A stretch of DNA of 64,000 bases from the NCBI GenBank assembly GCA_947451115.1, contig CANFXV010000004.1:1-64000 (forward strand). Reading direction: 5' to 3'. Position 1 is the first letter of the stretch. The number at the start of each line of letters is the position of its first letter. The position numbers and the translations under genes were made by a program. Shown piece by piece: positions 16,549 to 28,365 of this stretch. The DNA comes from Bacteroidota bacterium. Lineage in GTDB: Bacteria > Bacteroidota > Bacteroidia > Chitinophagales > Chitinophagaceae. The notes below the pieces were generated by a model. That model saw only the letters and a program-made list of their open reading frames with translations, did not search any database and was not told the DNA's origin.

Positions 16549-19146
16549 ATGGAAGATAATATCAACGAAAATTTAGGTACAGAAGCCACCCAAGACAATG
16601 ACCGTGTCATAAGAGTCAACATCGAAGAGCAAATGAAAACCTCTTACATAGATTATTCTATGTCGGTGATTGTTGGACGTGCTTTACCCGATGTAAGAGA
16701 TGGTTTTAAACCAGTACATCGCAGGGTTTTGTATGCCATGAATGAACTAGGCAACAACAGCAATAAAGCCTATAAAAAATCGGCACGTATTGTGGGTGAA
16801 GTGATGGGGAAATTCCATCCCCATGGAGATAGTGCTATTTATGATACTTTGGTGCGTATGGCTCAGGAATGGACCATGCGTTACAAATTGGTAGATGGTC
16901 AGGGTAATTTTGGTAACCAAGATGGTGATCCACCAGCTGCGATGCGTTATACAGAAGCAAGATTGCAAAAAATTTCTGAAGCCATGTTGGATGATTTGGA
17001 AAAAGACACCGTCGATTTCCAATTGAATTTCGATGATAGTTTGTCTGAGCCATCTGTATTACCTACACGTATTCCTCAATTATTAGTGAATGGATCTTCT
17101 GGTATTGCCGTAGGGATGGCCACCAATATGTTGCCGCATAACTTAAATGAAGTAGTAGATGGCTGTATTGCTTATATTGACAACAAAGACATTACAGTAG
17201 ATGAATTGATGCAATATGTGAAAGCGCCCGATTTCCCTACTGGTGGAGTAATTTATGGTATGGAAGGGGTAAGACAGGGATTAGCCACAGGTCGTGGTAG
17301 AGTGGTACTTCGTGGAAAATGCAATGTAGAAACAAAGGCCAATGGTAGAGAATTAATTGTGATCAATGAAATTCCTTATCAAGTTAATAGAGATAATTTA
17401 ACAGATAGAATTGGACAATTGGTGGTAGATAAAACCATCGATGGTATCACGCATGTCAACAATGAAAGTAACAAGCGTGAAGGAACACGTATTGTAATTG
17501 AGCTTCGTAAAGATGCGGTGGCACAAGTCATCATCAATCAATTATTTAAGTTTACTGAATTACAAACTAGCTATGGTATAAACAATGTGGCATTAAGCAA
17601 GGGCCGTCCTAAAATTTTAAACCTACGTGATTTAATCAGTGAGTTTATTGAATTTAGAATGGAAGTGGTCATTCGCCGTGCACAATTCGAATTAAGAAAA
17701 GCACAAGAACGCGCACATATTTTAGAAGGTTATTTAATTGCTTTAGATCATTTAGATGAAGTAATTCGTTTGATCCGCAATTCTGCCAATCCTGAAGCTG
17801 CCAAAGAAAGCTTAATGACTGCAGGTTGGGGTATTTCGGATATTCAAGCCAAAGCCATCTTAGAATTAAGATTGCAACGTTTGACGGGCATGGAGCGTGA
17901 GAAAATTAAAGAAGAGTTTGAACATTTGATGCAAGTCATCAAATCTTTGAATGAATTGTTAGGAAGTGAGCATTTGCGTTTTGAGTTGATCAAAACTGAA
18001 TTATTGGAAGTAAAAGAAAAATTCGGCGACGAACGTAAAACAGAAATCCAATATTTAGCAGATGAAATGAAATTGGAAGATTTGATTGAAGAAGAAGATG
18101 TGGTCATTACTATTTCTCATTTGGGCTATATCAAGAGAACTGCGGTTTCAGAATACCGTCAACAAAAAAGAGGTGGTAGAGGTGCCATGGGTACCAAAAC
18201 CAGAGATGAAGATTTTGTAGAGCATTTGTTTATAGCATCTACACATGATACCATGCTATTCTTTACTGAAAAAGGAAGATGTTTCTGGTTGCGTGTATAT
18301 GAAATTCCAGAAGGTGAAAAAACAAGTAAGGGTAGAGCAGTACAAAACTTAATTCAAATACCACCGGATGATAAAGTAAAAGCTATTATTGAAGTGCGTA
18401 AATTGGATGATAAAGAATATGTACAAAATCATTTCATCATTTTATGTACCAAGCGTGGTATTATTAAGAAAACATGTTTGGAAGATTTCAGTCGTCCAAG
18501 AGTAAGTGGTGTAAATGCTATTACTATTAATGAAGGTGATGAATTATTAGCAGCACGTTTAACCGATGGTAACAATGAAGTAATGATGGCAGTGAAGTCT
18601 GGAAGGGCCATTCGTTTCCCTGAAGAAAAAGTACGTCCAACTGGTCGTGGTGCCATAGGGGTGGCAGGGATTGAAGTAGACAATGAAAATGATGAGGTAG
18701 TTGGTTTGGTATGTGTGCACAAAGACGATAAAGACCGCACCATTTTAGTAGTGAGTCAACAAGGCTTTGGTAAAAGAACTGCTATCGAGGAATACAGAAT
18801 CACCAACCGTGGTGGTAAAGGGGTTAAAACCATTAATGTTACGGAGAAAACTGGAAGCTTAGTAGGGATCATGGATGTACTAGAAAAAGAAGATTTAATC
18901 ATCACCTGTAAATCTGGGGTGACCATCAGAACAAGAATCACCGACATTCGTGAAGCTGGTAGAGCAACTCAGGGCGTTACGCTGATTCGTTTAGATGAGG
19001 GAGATGAAATTGCAGCCACATCTAAAATTGAAGAACAAGAGGAAGCTGGGCCAGAGGCAGAAGGTGAGCAAACGGATGAAACAACGCCTAGCGCAGACAG
19101 CCCAAGCGATGAAACAGCCTCAAATCCAACACCAGAGGTTTCTTAA
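16549..19146 (+). CDS. gyrA: DNA gyrase subunit A
   Basis: 865 residues. With GyrB it introduces negative supercoils by passing one duplex through another. The active-site tyrosine is Y134 in [10 protein letters not shown]. The quinolone region reads [14 protein letters not shown] with Ser95 and Asp99 in the positions of E. coli Ser83 and Asp87, the sensitive type. The GyrA box QKRGGRG (539-545) in the C-terminal beta-pinwheel marks gyrase rather than ParC. The last ~40 residues are acidic and low-complexity. It has its own upstream region with DnaA-like boxes. Confidence 0.97.
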   Translation: MEDNINENLGTEATQDNDRVIRVNIEEQMKTSYIDYSMSVIVGRALPDVRDGFKPVHRRVLYAMNELGNNSNKAYKKSARIVGEVMGKFHPHGDSAIYDTLVRMAQEWTMRYKLVDGQGNFGNQDGDPPAAMRYTEARLQKISEAMLDDLEKDTVDFQLNFDDSLSEPSVLPTRIPQLLVNGSSGIAVGMATNMLPHNLNEVVDGCIAYIDNKDITVDELMQYVKAPDFPTGGVIYGMEGVRQGLATGRGRVVLRGKCNVETKANGRELIVINEIPYQVNRDNLTDRIGQLVVDKTIDGITHVNNESNKREGTRIVIELRKDAVAQVIINQLFKFTELQTSYGINNVALSKGRPKILNLRDLISEFIEFRMEVVIRRAQFELRKAQERAHILEGYLIALDHLDEVIRLIRNSANPEAAKESLMTAGWGISDIQAKAILELRLQRLTGMEREKIKEEFEHLMQVIKSLNELLGSEHLRFELIKTELLEVKEKFGDERKTEIQYLADEMKLEDLIEEEDVVITISHLGYIKRTAVSEYRQQKRGGRGAMGTKTRDEDFVEHLFIASTHDTMLFFTEKGRCFWLRVYEIPEGEKTSKGRAVQNLIQIPPDDKVKAIIEVRKLDDKEYVQNHFIILCTKRGIIKKTCLEDFSRPRVSGVNAITINEGDELLAARLTDGNNEVMMAVKSGRAIRFPEEKVRPTGRGAIGVAGIEVDNENDEVVGLVCVHKDDKDRTILVVSQQGFGKRTAIEEYRITNRGGKGVKTINVTEKTGSLVGIMDVLEKEDLIITCKSGVTIRTRITDIREAGRATQGVTLIRLDEGDEIAATSKIEEQEEAGPEAEGEQTDETTPSADSPSDETASNPTPEVS

Positions 19147-19206
19147 ACATTTAATCAACTAAATATGATAACTTTAACAGCAATAATTCATAATAAAAAA
19201 ATAGCT

Positions 19207-20580
19207 ATGAAAAAAATTATCGGGGCATTGGTCATCTTATTGAGCTTCCAAAGTATGCAAGCCCAGGATTTTGAAAAAGTAAAAACTAGTATTCTAATTG
19301 CAAAATTTGAAAACGCAAAAATGGAATACGATAAAGTAATCACTAAAAAGCCTACACTAAAGGAATCTGCAGAAGCCTATTATTGGAAATCTCGTATCTA
19401 TAGTGGTATCAATAAAGAAACAAGTTTAGCTTCTAAATATCCAGATGCTTATGATCAAATTAAAACTTCTTTAGACGAATACATTAAAGCAGACAAAACT
19501 TTAGCCATCGCCAAAGAAAACGGACAAGATCCATTTTTTGATATCTATGTAAAAAGTTTTAAGGATGGAGTAACTGCTTTTAATACAAAAAACTGGAAAG
19601 TAGCTGCGCAAAATTTTGATCAAGCGGTTTACTACAGTGATATTGTATTTGCTCAAGGATGGGCTGCCTCTAAACAAAAATTTGATACTACTTCTATTAT
19701 TTATGCAGGTTATTCTAACCAAAATGCAGGAAATGTAGATGCAACTATTGTTTATTACAGAAGATTGATAGATAGCAAAATTATGACGCCAGAGTTAGTC
19801 GAAGTTTATCGTTATTTATTATTGCAATTGACCCTGAAAAAAGACAAAGCAAATTTTGATACCTATTATGCAATTTCTGAAGCTACTTATCCTAAAGAGT
19901 CTTGGGTAGAATATAAAACAGAATACATCGATAAGAACTTAAATACAGATGAGAAAATAAAATTGTACGACGAAACAGCTGCCTCTGGTAAATTAACAGA
20001 ATTGGAATTGCAAATGTATGGTGACATGTTTATGGCAGGTAAAAATGCAGACGGAGTTAGCGCTGAAAAAGGAGATTACTATATTTCAAAAGCAGCAGAA
20101 GCCTATAAAAAAGCGTTTACATTGAATACTAAAAACTTTGCAGCTGCATTTAACGTGGGTATTAGTTATTACAATCAATTCACCATATTAGATGAAAAGG
20201 TAAGCGACAATATTCGTGCATTGCAAACATTGAATTCTAATAAACCTGCTCCTTCTAAAGATCCAAAGAAGAAAATTGCAATGGATGCGCAATTTAAAGC
20301 ACAACAAGATTCTATTAAAAAATTGAATGTGGTTTTAGAAGCGCCTATCAAAGAAAAAGTAGATGCCGCTATAGAGTGGATTGAAAAAGCCTATGCGGTG
20401 ATTAAAGACAAGGATAAGTTAGAAAGAGCAGAAAAAAATGTCGCTTCAAGATCTGTGGATTTCTTAGCTACTTTGTATGGATACAAAAGAGATAAAGTAA
20501 GAGGCAAAGATCAAAAAGCCTATGATGAATTTGATGCGAAGTACAATGCTTATGATAAATTACATGACAAGTATCAATAG
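19207..20580 (+). CDS. Exported tetratricopeptide-repeat protein
   Basis: 457 residues from the chosen start. An in-frame ATG 42 bases upstream would add a tail without sense; the start at 19207 gives a clean signal peptide (MKKIIGALVILLSFQSMQAQ) with cleavage after AQA or AQ. The rest is helical and rich in Lys, Ala and Tyr, with TPR-like pairs (for example AEAYKKAFTLNTKNFAAAFNVGISYYNQF). It is probably a periplasmic scaffold for protein contacts; no partner is evident. It follows gyrA by 60 bases and ends before a strong terminator. Confidence 0.75.
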   Translation: MKKIIGALVILLSFQSMQAQDFEKVKTSILIAKFENAKMEYDKVITKKPTLKESAEAYYWKSRIYSGINKETSLASKYPDAYDQIKTSLDEYIKADKTLAIAKENGQDPFFDIYVKSFKDGVTAFNTKNWKVAAQNFDQAVYYSDIVFAQGWAASKQKFDTTSIIYAGYSNQNAGNVDATIVYYRRLIDSKIMTPELVEVYRYLLLQLTLKKDKANFDTYYAISEATYPKESWVEYKTEYIDKNLNTDEKIKLYDETAASGKLTELELQMYGDMFMAGKNADGVSAEKGDYYISKAAEAYKKAFTLNTKNFAAAFNVGISYYNQFTILDEKVSDNIRALQTLNSNKPAPSKDPKKKIAMDAQFKAQQDSIKKLNVVLEAPIKEKVDAAIEWIEKAYAVIKDKDKLERAEKNVASRSVDFLATLYGYKRDKVRGKDQKAYDEFDAKYNAYDKLHDKYQ

Positions 20581-20618
20581 TATAATAAATAAGTAGGAGA
20601 GGCCTACAAATAAATATT

Positions 20619-20651
20619 AAAAAAGGATCCTAAAATTTAGGATCCTTTTTT
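20619..20651. terminator. Bidirectional terminator between convergent genes
   Basis: A near-perfect palindrome: AAAAAAGGATCCTAAA (20619-20634) then its complement to 20651, with A and T tracts on both sides. It serves the TPR gene on the plus strand and the MORN gene on the minus strand. Confidence 0.85.
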
Positions 20652-20693
20652 AATGAACTACTGGGAGACGAAATCATTGAAATCAATCTCCGG

Positions 20694-21425
20694 TTAATCT
20701 CTTAAGGTGACAAATATCTTATAATTCTTGGCCTCATTAAATTCAACTTGAATTTCTTCATTGTTGATTTTGAAAAGCACATGCGCTGGGTAAATTAAAT
20801 TTTGAAAAATATAGGTATTTCTTTTTTGTTGATTGGTGATAGGCATAATAATTTGATACGAGCCTTTTTGAAAAATAGCTTCCCCTAAAGTGGGCTTGGG
20901 GATTTCTCCATGTACATTAAAGGCGCCACCGGATACACTTTCCATACTTAATTCTATGGTACTATTGGGCGGTGTTGGATTTTCAAAGGTGACATCTACG
21001 GTACTTACCATAAAGGTTTTATTGACAATTTTAAATGCATGTTCATACTGACCTAAAAATGCATCATTTTTCCAAAAGCCACTTAATACACTATCTTCTC
21101 CATGGCTATTTTTGAAAAAACCTGTGCCTTCACCTTCACGTTTACCTTTCTTGAAACTTCCTTTATAATAATTTCCACTGTCAATAGTTAGTTTCCCTTT
21201 ACCTTCCGGAAGGCCATATTTAAATTCACCTTCATAAGTAAATTTTCCCTCTGCTTTTCCTATACCCGAAGCCTTTCCGCTTTTACAATCTCCTGTATAA
21301 GTGCCCACCAAATTTGGATCCAAGACTTTACAATCCTGCCCAAACAGTGAAGTAGTTCCAGCAATGGCTAAAACAGCAAATAGGAGTCTTGTAGTATTGC
21401 ATTTTTTTAAAGGGAATTGAATCAT
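20694..21425 (-). CDS. Exported MORN-repeat protein (paralogue 1)
   Basis: 243 residues. A signal peptide (about residues 1-30, ending FGQ) is followed by DCKVLDPNLVGTYTGDCK. About three MORN-type repeats follow (YEGEFKYGLPEGKGKL, YYKGSFKKGKREGEG and neighbours, residues ~40-100), then a ~130-residue C-terminal domain that I cannot assign. MORN repeats form beta-hairpins that can bind lipids or proteins. The next gene upstream is a close paralogue of equal length, so this is a tandem duplication. Function unknown. Confidence 0.8.
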   Translation of the reverse strand: MIQFPLKKCNTTRLLFAVLAIAGTTSLFGQDCKVLDPNLVGTYTGDCKSGKASGIGKAEGKFTYEGEFKYGLPEGKGKLTIDSGNYYKGSFKKGKREGEGTGFFKNSHGEDSVLSGFWKNDAFLGQYEHAFKIVNKTFMVSTVDVTFENPTPPNSTIELSMESVSGGAFNVHGEIPKPTLGEAIFQKGSYQIIMPITNQQKRNTYIFQNLIYPAHVLFKINNEEIQVEFNEAKNYKIFVTLRD

Positions 21426-21524
21426 AGTTTAAAATTTAAATGGTCTATTTGAATGATTAAGTAAAACTACAATCAAATAAGTTAATAAAAACTAGGCGCA
21501 GGCATCAATTTTATTAAAATTAAT

Positions 21525-22256
21525 TTAGTCTCTAATAGGTACAATTAATTTATAATTTTTTGCTTCATTAAAATCTATCTGAAGTTCTTCGTTATTAATT
21601 TTAAAAAGTAGGGTAGCTGGAAAGCTTATATTTTGAAATGTGTATATATTTTTTTTAGGATTGGTCGTAACCGCATTCATTACTTGATAACCGCCTTTGA
21701 TGATTAATACTTCCCCAATAGTTGGTTTGGGTACAATACCTTTTAATCCACCGCCTTCAGAGATATTCTCTAGGCTTAAAACGATGGAACTATTGGGTGG
21801 GGTTGGATCTTCATAGGATACGGAAATGGCACCCACATTAAAGGTTTTTTTAACCAAGGTATAAGGATTCTCATAGAGGCCTATATAAGCATCATTTTTC
21901 CAAAATCCATTCACGATACTGTCTTTGCCCTGAGCAGTTTTAAAATTTGTGATGCCTTCACCATTCTTTTTACCTTTCTTAAAATTGCCATTAAACACAT
22001 TGCCTAGGTCATCGGTCAATTGACCTTTGCCTTCGGGTAGGCCAGCTTTAAATTCGCCCTCATAAGTATATTTTCCTACTGACTTGCCTTGGCCTGAGGC
22101 TTTACCATTTTTACATTCACCAGTGTAAACCCCAGACAAATTAGGGTCTAAAACTTTACAATCTTGAGCCATCAATGTGGTGGCAGATAAAAAGGATAAA
22201 ACGACAAGCATTAGAGAAAATGGGATAAGACAATTGTATTTTATAGGACTGGTCAT
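21525..22256 (-). CDS. Exported MORN-repeat protein (paralogue 2)
   Basis: 243 residues, the same layout as its neighbour: signal peptide ending MAQ, then DCKVLDPNLSGVYTGECK, MORN repeats (YEGEFKAGLPEGKGQL, FNGNFKKGKKNGEG), and the same kind of C-terminal domain ending YKLIVPIRD. The two also share an upstream sequence GATTGTAG(T/C)TTTA on the minus strand (21462-21474 and 22297-22309), so the duplication seems to include the promoter region. The 99-base spacer suggests each copy has its own promoter. Function unknown. Confidence 0.8.
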   Translation of the reverse strand: MTSPIKYNCLIPFSLMLVVLSFLSATTLMAQDCKVLDPNLSGVYTGECKNGKASGQGKSVGKYTYEGEFKAGLPEGKGQLTDDLGNVFNGNFKKGKKNGEGITNFKTAQGKDSIVNGFWKNDAYIGLYENPYTLVKKTFNVGAISVSYEDPTPPNSSIVLSLENISEGGGLKGIVPKPTIGEVLIIKGGYQVMNAVTTNPKKNIYTFQNISFPATLLFKINNEELQIDFNEAKNYKLIVPIRD

Positions 22257-23962
<1,706 letters not shown>

Positions 23963-24007
23963 TCAATACAATTAGCGACAAGCCCTACTCTATTAAAAAA
24001 TAAATTT

Positions 24008-25468
24008 ATGCAACGACCTGCTTCCCTCCTATCAATTTTCGGTATTTGTTTAATGTCTTTTGTGGCGCATGCGCAGTTAGATCCGGCTGTTCAAAAAGCA
24101 AAAGATGAAGTAAAAACAATTTTGAATGCTGCTTACGAACAAGATAAAAAAACGAGTAGACAATTGTGGGAATATGCTGAAGTAGGATTTAAAGAATCTA
24201 AAAGTGCTGCCTTACATGTGCAACATTTACAAGATGCAGGATTTAAAGTTACTACAGGTGTAGGTGGAATGCCTACTGCTTTTATGGCAAGTTATGGTTC
24301 AGGTAAACCCATCATAGGAATTTTAGCAGAGTACGATGCATTACCAGGATTAGCTCAAGAAGGAGGCAATCCAGAAAAAGCCATCATCCCTAATAAAATT
24401 GCAGGACAAGGTTGTGGGCATGATATTTTTGGAACAGCTTCTGTGTCTGCAGGTATAGCTATTAAAAAATTAATTGAGTCAGGAAAAATAAAAGGTACCA
24501 TTCGTGTGTATGGTAGTCCTGCCGAAGAAGGCGGCGGCGGTAAAGTATATTTAGTAAGATCGGGTGTGATGGATGATGTTGATGTGGCCATTCATTGGCA
24601 TCCTGGTAATAAAAATGAAGTGACCATGAAAAGTGCTTTAGCCTATAAGTCGGCGAAGTTTAGATTTTATGGTGTATCAGCGCATGCTGCTGCTTCTCCA
24701 GAACAAGGTCGTTCTGCCTTAGATGCCGTAGAAGCCATGGACAATATGGTGAACATGATGCGTGAACATATTCCACAAGAAACAAGAATACATTATGTGA
24801 TTACCAATGGTGGTAAGGCGCCGAATGTAGTGCCAGATTTTGCCGAAGTATTTTATTATGTGCGTCATCCTAAAAGGGAAAAAGTCGTAGAAATATTTGA
24901 CAGAGTAGTGAAAACAGCCGAAGGAGCTGCCCTAGGTACTGGTACTTCAATGAAGTTTGAAGTGATAGATGGTACCCATGATTTATTATTGAATAAAACC
25001 TTAGCAGATCTAATGCAAATTAATTTAGAAAGCATTGGAGGTATTCCTTATTCAGAAGCTGAAAAAGAGTTTGCAAAAAAATTACAGAAAAGCTTTTTAG
25101 GAACGATCCCTCCTATTGAAGATGCACAGAAAGTTTTTCCAATGAAAATTGAATTAACAGCTGGTGGTGGTTCTACCGATGTGGGTGATGTAAGTTATAC
25201 CATTCCTACAGTGGGTTTAAGCACGGCTACTTGGGTGCCTGGCACACCTGCGCATAGTTGGCAAGCAGTTGCTTGTGGCACCACTGATATTGCAGCCAAA
25301 GGAATGATCAATGCAGCCAAAGTAATGGCCATGACTGCAATTGATTTGTATATGCAACCAATCACCATCCAAAAAGCCAAAGAAGAATTTTTGAAACAAA
25401 AAGGAGATTATCAATACAAGGCTTTATTGGGCGACCGTGCTCCTGCATTAAATTACAGAGACAACTAA
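24008..25468 (+). CDS. Exported M20 amidohydrolase (AbgB-like)
   Basis: 486 residues with a Sec signal peptide (MQRPASLLSIFGICLMSFVAHAQ). The M20D metal site shows C136-G-H138-D139, E173-E174 and H196-x-H198, as in AbgB-type p-aminobenzoyl-glutamate hydrolases and related aminoacylases. It would cleave an amide bond of an N-acyl amino compound in the periplasm; the substrate is not certain. E. coli AbgB works with AbgA, but no AbgA partner is here. It probably shares a transcript with the GH109-like gene. Confidence 0.83.
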   Translation: MQRPASLLSIFGICLMSFVAHAQLDPAVQKAKDEVKTILNAAYEQDKKTSRQLWEYAEVGFKESKSAALHVQHLQDAGFKVTTGVGGMPTAFMASYGSGKPIIGILAEYDALPGLAQEGGNPEKAIIPNKIAGQGCGHDIFGTASVSAGIAIKKLIESGKIKGTIRVYGSPAEEGGGGKVYLVRSGVMDDVDVAIHWHPGNKNEVTMKSALAYKSAKFRFYGVSAHAAASPEQGRSALDAVEAMDNMVNMMREHIPQETRIHYVITNGGKAPNVVPDFAEVFYYVRHPKREKVVEIFDRVVKTAEGAALGTGTSMKFEVIDGTHDLLLNKTLADLMQINLESIGGIPYSEAEKEFAKKLQKSFLGTIPPIEDAQKVFPMKIELTAGGGSTDVGDVSYTIPTVGLSTATWVPGTPAHSWQAVACGTTDIAAKGMINAAKVMAMTAIDLYMQPITIQKAKEEFLKQKGDYQYKALLGDRAPALNYRDN

Positions 25469-25481
25469 ACTTGCCCTTGAT

Positions 25482-26498
25482 TTAATTCAGTTGATTGTAT
25501 TGTTCTAATAAACGAATTTGATTTAAAGTGCGCACTAAATTTTGACCTTCATATTTTGCACCATAGTAGACATCATTGTTTAAATGATCGCTTAAAAACC
25601 TTAGTGCTTGCATGTATATCATAAACTGTCCTGCATAGAAAAAATGGTCCCTTTCAAAATTGGATAACTCATCTTTCATTAAATGCAAATAACCTTTTTC
25701 TAAAGCCTTCCATTTTGCGGAGTCTACCACTACTTTATTTAAATCTTTTTCTTCTTCTGAAACAGTACATAAACAAGTGCGGCACATATCTCCTACATCA
25801 CTGATAAAATAACCCGCCATGACCGTGTCTAAATCTATGACGCAAATAGCTTTTTCTATGCCTTCCTTTTTTTGAAATAGCACATTACTTATTTTGGTAT
25901 CGTGATGGGTAACACGTTTTTTTACTTCAGCATGCTCAATAAAATGATTATATATATCTACATATTTTTTATGAGAGGCTAGAAATGAAATGGCTTCTTT
26001 GGTGTCGGCAATTCTATGGGTGTTGCCTTTTATAATGGCCTCGGAAAATTGATGGTATCTTAAATTCAAATTATGAAAATCAGGAAGCGTATCTTTCAAT
26101 TGATTCACTTCAAAGTTTTTAAGTATAGCGGTAAAGCCCGCAAATTGTTGAGCGGCCTCTTTTACTTGGTTTTCATTGTCTAAAACACTTAAAGCATAGC
26201 CATCAATTTTAGGAAAGGCGCGATAAAAACCTCCCTCCCACTGCACTAGTGTATTTCCTTTTAAGGTGGGCACTAAATGGGTAAATAAATAATTGGGATG
26301 ATGCTTTTGCAAGTAATTTGAAATAACATTGATATTATCATCAATCGCAGCTGGTTTTTTAAAAATCTTATGGTTAATGGATTGCAAGATATAGGCACCG
26401 TTATTAGTTTGAATAGAATAAGTACTATTGATTAAACCTTGCTGAATGGGTTCGTAACTGCTTACCTGCCAGCCATATAAATTGAAAATTTCTTGCAT
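25482..26498 (-). CDS. APH-fold kinase, possible N-acetylhexosamine 1-kinase (NahK-like)
   Basis: 338 residues of the choline/aminoglycoside phosphotransferase fold. The catalytic loop is VTHHDTKISNVLF near residue 197 and the metal-binding loop is VIDLDTVMAGYFISDVGD near 220-237. The N-terminal GLINSTYSIQTNNGAYILQSIN resembles the nucleotide-binding start of NahK-like enzymes, which phosphorylate GlcNAc or GalNAc at C1. The position between a GH109-like gene and a glycosylasparaginase supports an amino-sugar substrate; that is inference. It converges on the M20 gene with 13 bases between the stops. Confidence 0.72.
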   Translation of the reverse strand: MQEIFNLYGWQVSSYEPIQQGLINSTYSIQTNNGAYILQSINHKIFKKPAAIDDNINVISNYLQKHHPNYLFTHLVPTLKGNTLVQWEGGFYRAFPKIDGYALSVLDNENQVKEAAQQFAGFTAILKNFEVNQLKDTLPDFHNLNLRYHQFSEAIIKGNTHRIADTKEAISFLASHKKYVDIYNHFIEHAEVKKRVTHHDTKISNVLFQKKEGIEKAICVIDLDTVMAGYFISDVGDMCRTCLCTVSEEEKDLNKVVVDSAKWKALEKGYLHLMKDELSNFERDHFFYAGQFMIYMQALRFLSDHLNNDVYYGAKYEGQNLVRTLNQIRLLEQYNQLN

Positions 26499-26559
26499 AA
26501 AATATTATAGTTAAAAGTACTAAAAATATGCGCATAGTTCGTACCTTGAAATCTATAAA

Positions 26560-27633
26560 ATGAAAGCATTTATGAGCATGGATAGAAGAAAGTTTTTGAA
26601 TTTAAGCAGTTTAGGAATTTCAAGTTTTACCATTACTGGGTTTATCCCTACTACGGCGCAAGAAATTGCTTTGGGTTCCAATCCTATGAGCAATATCAAT
26701 CCTGTGGTGGTGGCCACCTGGGATGCTGGTTTGGCTGCTAATTTAGCCGCATGGAAGGTGCTCGGTAATGGAGGAAAGGTATTGGATGCAGTGGAAAATG
26801 GCGTTAAAGTAACAGAAGATGAAATTAATTGTTGTGTAGGTTTAAGTGGAAATCCTGATAGAGATGGTCATGTAACTTTAGATGCTTCTATCATGGATCA
26901 TGAATTTAATTGCGGCAGCGTTGCTTTTTTAGAACGTATCAAACATCCAATTTCGGTTGCCCGAAGAGTGATGGAGAAAACACCTCATGTGATGCTTGTT
27001 GGGGAAGGCGCTCAACAATTTGCTTTGTCAGAAGGCTTTAGCTTAGAACCAGATACGCTTTCAGAAGATGCTAAAAAATCTTATGAAGGTTGGTTAAAAA
27101 AATCAGAATATAAACCTGTAATTAATATTGAAAGAAAACAAGCCACCAGTCAATTAGATCCATCACTGATGGCCCCACCTAAACTAAGCAATGGAGAATG
27201 GAACCACGATACCATTGGAATGATAGCTTTAGATAGTTTTGGAAACTTAAGTGGTAGTTGTACGACCAGTGGGGCAGGTTTTAAAATGAGGGGCCGTGTG
27301 GGCGACTCTCCTATCATTGGCGCAGGCTTGTATGTAGACAATGAAGTGGGTGCCGTGGTAGCCACTGGTCAAGGAGAAGATGTTATTCGTGTGGCTGGGG
27401 CGAGTGCCGTAGTGGAGCAAATGAGACAGGGAAAGTCTCCAGCAGAGGCTTGTAAATTTGTAGTGGAAAGAATTAGACGCATTAAAAAAGATAAAGCCAA
27501 AGACATTCAAGTATGTTTTATTGCCCTCAATAAAAAAGGAGAAGCTGGTGCGTTTGCTTTGCATAAAGGGTTTAACTATGCAGTACATACTAAGGACGGA
27601 AATAAATTATTTGAATCTTCTTCAATAGATTAA
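26560..27633 (+). CDS. N4-(beta-N-acetylglucosaminyl)-L-asparaginase (glycosylasparaginase)
   Basis: 357 residues. This N-terminal nucleophile hydrolase cuts the GlcNAc-Asn link left after protein digestion. Autocleavage is expected in NHD-T218-IGMIALDSFGN, freeing Thr218 as nucleophile. GSCTTSGAGFKMRGRVGDSP (~231-250) binds substrate. A twin-arginine signal (MDRRKFLNLSS) shows export. The start could be 26560 or the in-frame ATG at 26578, which places the RR motif nearer the N-terminus as is usual. It begins divergently from the NahK-like kinase and 5 bases before cutC. Confidence 0.92.
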   Translation: MKAFMSMDRRKFLNLSSLGISSFTITGFIPTTAQEIALGSNPMSNINPVVVATWDAGLAANLAAWKVLGNGGKVLDAVENGVKVTEDEINCCVGLSGNPDRDGHVTLDASIMDHEFNCGSVAFLERIKHPISVARRVMEKTPHVMLVGEGAQQFALSEGFSLEPDTLSEDAKKSYEGWLKKSEYKPVINIERKQATSQLDPSLMAPPKLSNGEWNHDTIGMIALDSFGNLSGSCTTSGAGFKMRGRVGDSPIIGAGLYVDNEVGAVVATGQGEDVIRVAGASAVVEQMRQGKSPAEACKFVVERIRRIKKDKAKDIQVCFIALNKKGEAGAFALHKGFNYAVHTKDGNKLFESSSID

Positions 27634-27638
27634 ATAGT

Positions 27639-28355
27639 ATGTCTACAAAACTAGAGATAGCAGTTTTTTCGGTCGAAGCCGCCCTTGAAGCCATTAAAGC
27701 GGGTGCCCATAGAATTGAATTTTGTGAAAACCCTTTAGAGGGAGGTACTACCCCCTCTTTTGGTAGTTTAGCTACCTTAATTGCTTTAACATCTAAGGCT
27801 ATATTTCCCATCATTCGACCTAGAGGGGGAGATTTTTTTTATACCGAATATGAATTTAATTCAATGAGGTCGGATATACTCATGGCCAGAAAATTAAATT
27901 ATCCCGGCATTGTGTTGGGTTTATTAAATGCAGATGGTACTATTGATACTGCAAGAACTAAAAGATTAGTGGATTTGGCTAGTCCAATGGAAGTTACTTT
28001 TCATCGGGCATTTGATAGATGCAAGGATCCATTCAAAGCATTAGAAGATATCATTGCAACAGGCTGTAAAAGAATATTAACCAGTGGTCAAGTGCCCAAT
28101 GCAGCAGATGCCCTTCCCTTATTAAAAAAATTAATAGAACAAGCTGGTGATAGAATTATTATTATGCCAGGTTCTGGCGTTCGATCCAATAATATTAAAG
28201 AAATAATTACAGCCACAGGAGCCAAAGAAATTCATAGCAGTGCAAGAAAAATGCAAGTAAGTCAAATGCAATATACCAAAGATTCCATGCAAGAAAATTT
28301 ACAAGCGACAGGTGTAGATACAGAAGAGATAAAAAAAATGTTGTCCGTATTATAG
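27639..28355 (+). CDS. cutC: CutC family protein
   Basis: 238 residues of a TIM-barrel: KLEIAVFSVEAALEAIKAGAHRIEFCENPLEGG in pieces across residues 3-36, then PIIRPRGGDFFYTEYE and VTFHRAFDRCKDPFKALE. These are the CutC hallmarks. The name comes from a proposed role in copper homeostasis in E. coli, which is disputed. Here it begins 5 bases after a glycosylasparaginase gene with no copper genes around, so a role in sugar or amino-sugar breakdown seems more likely (inference). Confidence 0.88.
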   Translation: MSTKLEIAVFSVEAALEAIKAGAHRIEFCENPLEGGTTPSFGSLATLIALTSKAIFPIIRPRGGDFFYTEYEFNSMRSDILMARKLNYPGIVLGLLNADGTIDTARTKRLVDLASPMEVTFHRAFDRCKDPFKALEDIIATGCKRILTSGQVPNAADALPLLKKLIEQAGDRIIIMPGSGVRSNNIKEIITATGAKEIHSSARKMQVSQMQYTKDSMQENLQATGVDTEEIKKMLSVL

Positions 28356-28365
28356 GCTTTTGCTA

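Noticed and set aside
16831-16845. Quinolone-resistance change in GyrA
   Set aside because: Ser95 and Asp99 keep the sensitive residues at the positions of E. coli Ser83 and Asp87.
18429-18743. 104-residue minus-strand ORF within gyrA
   Set aside because: It is a shadow of the gyrA reading frame; the serine/threonine-rich composition is typical of an antisense frame.
27247-27588. 113-residue minus-strand ORF within the glycosylasparaginase gene
   Set aside because: It lies wholly inside a strongly supported gene on the other strand, with no domain of its own.
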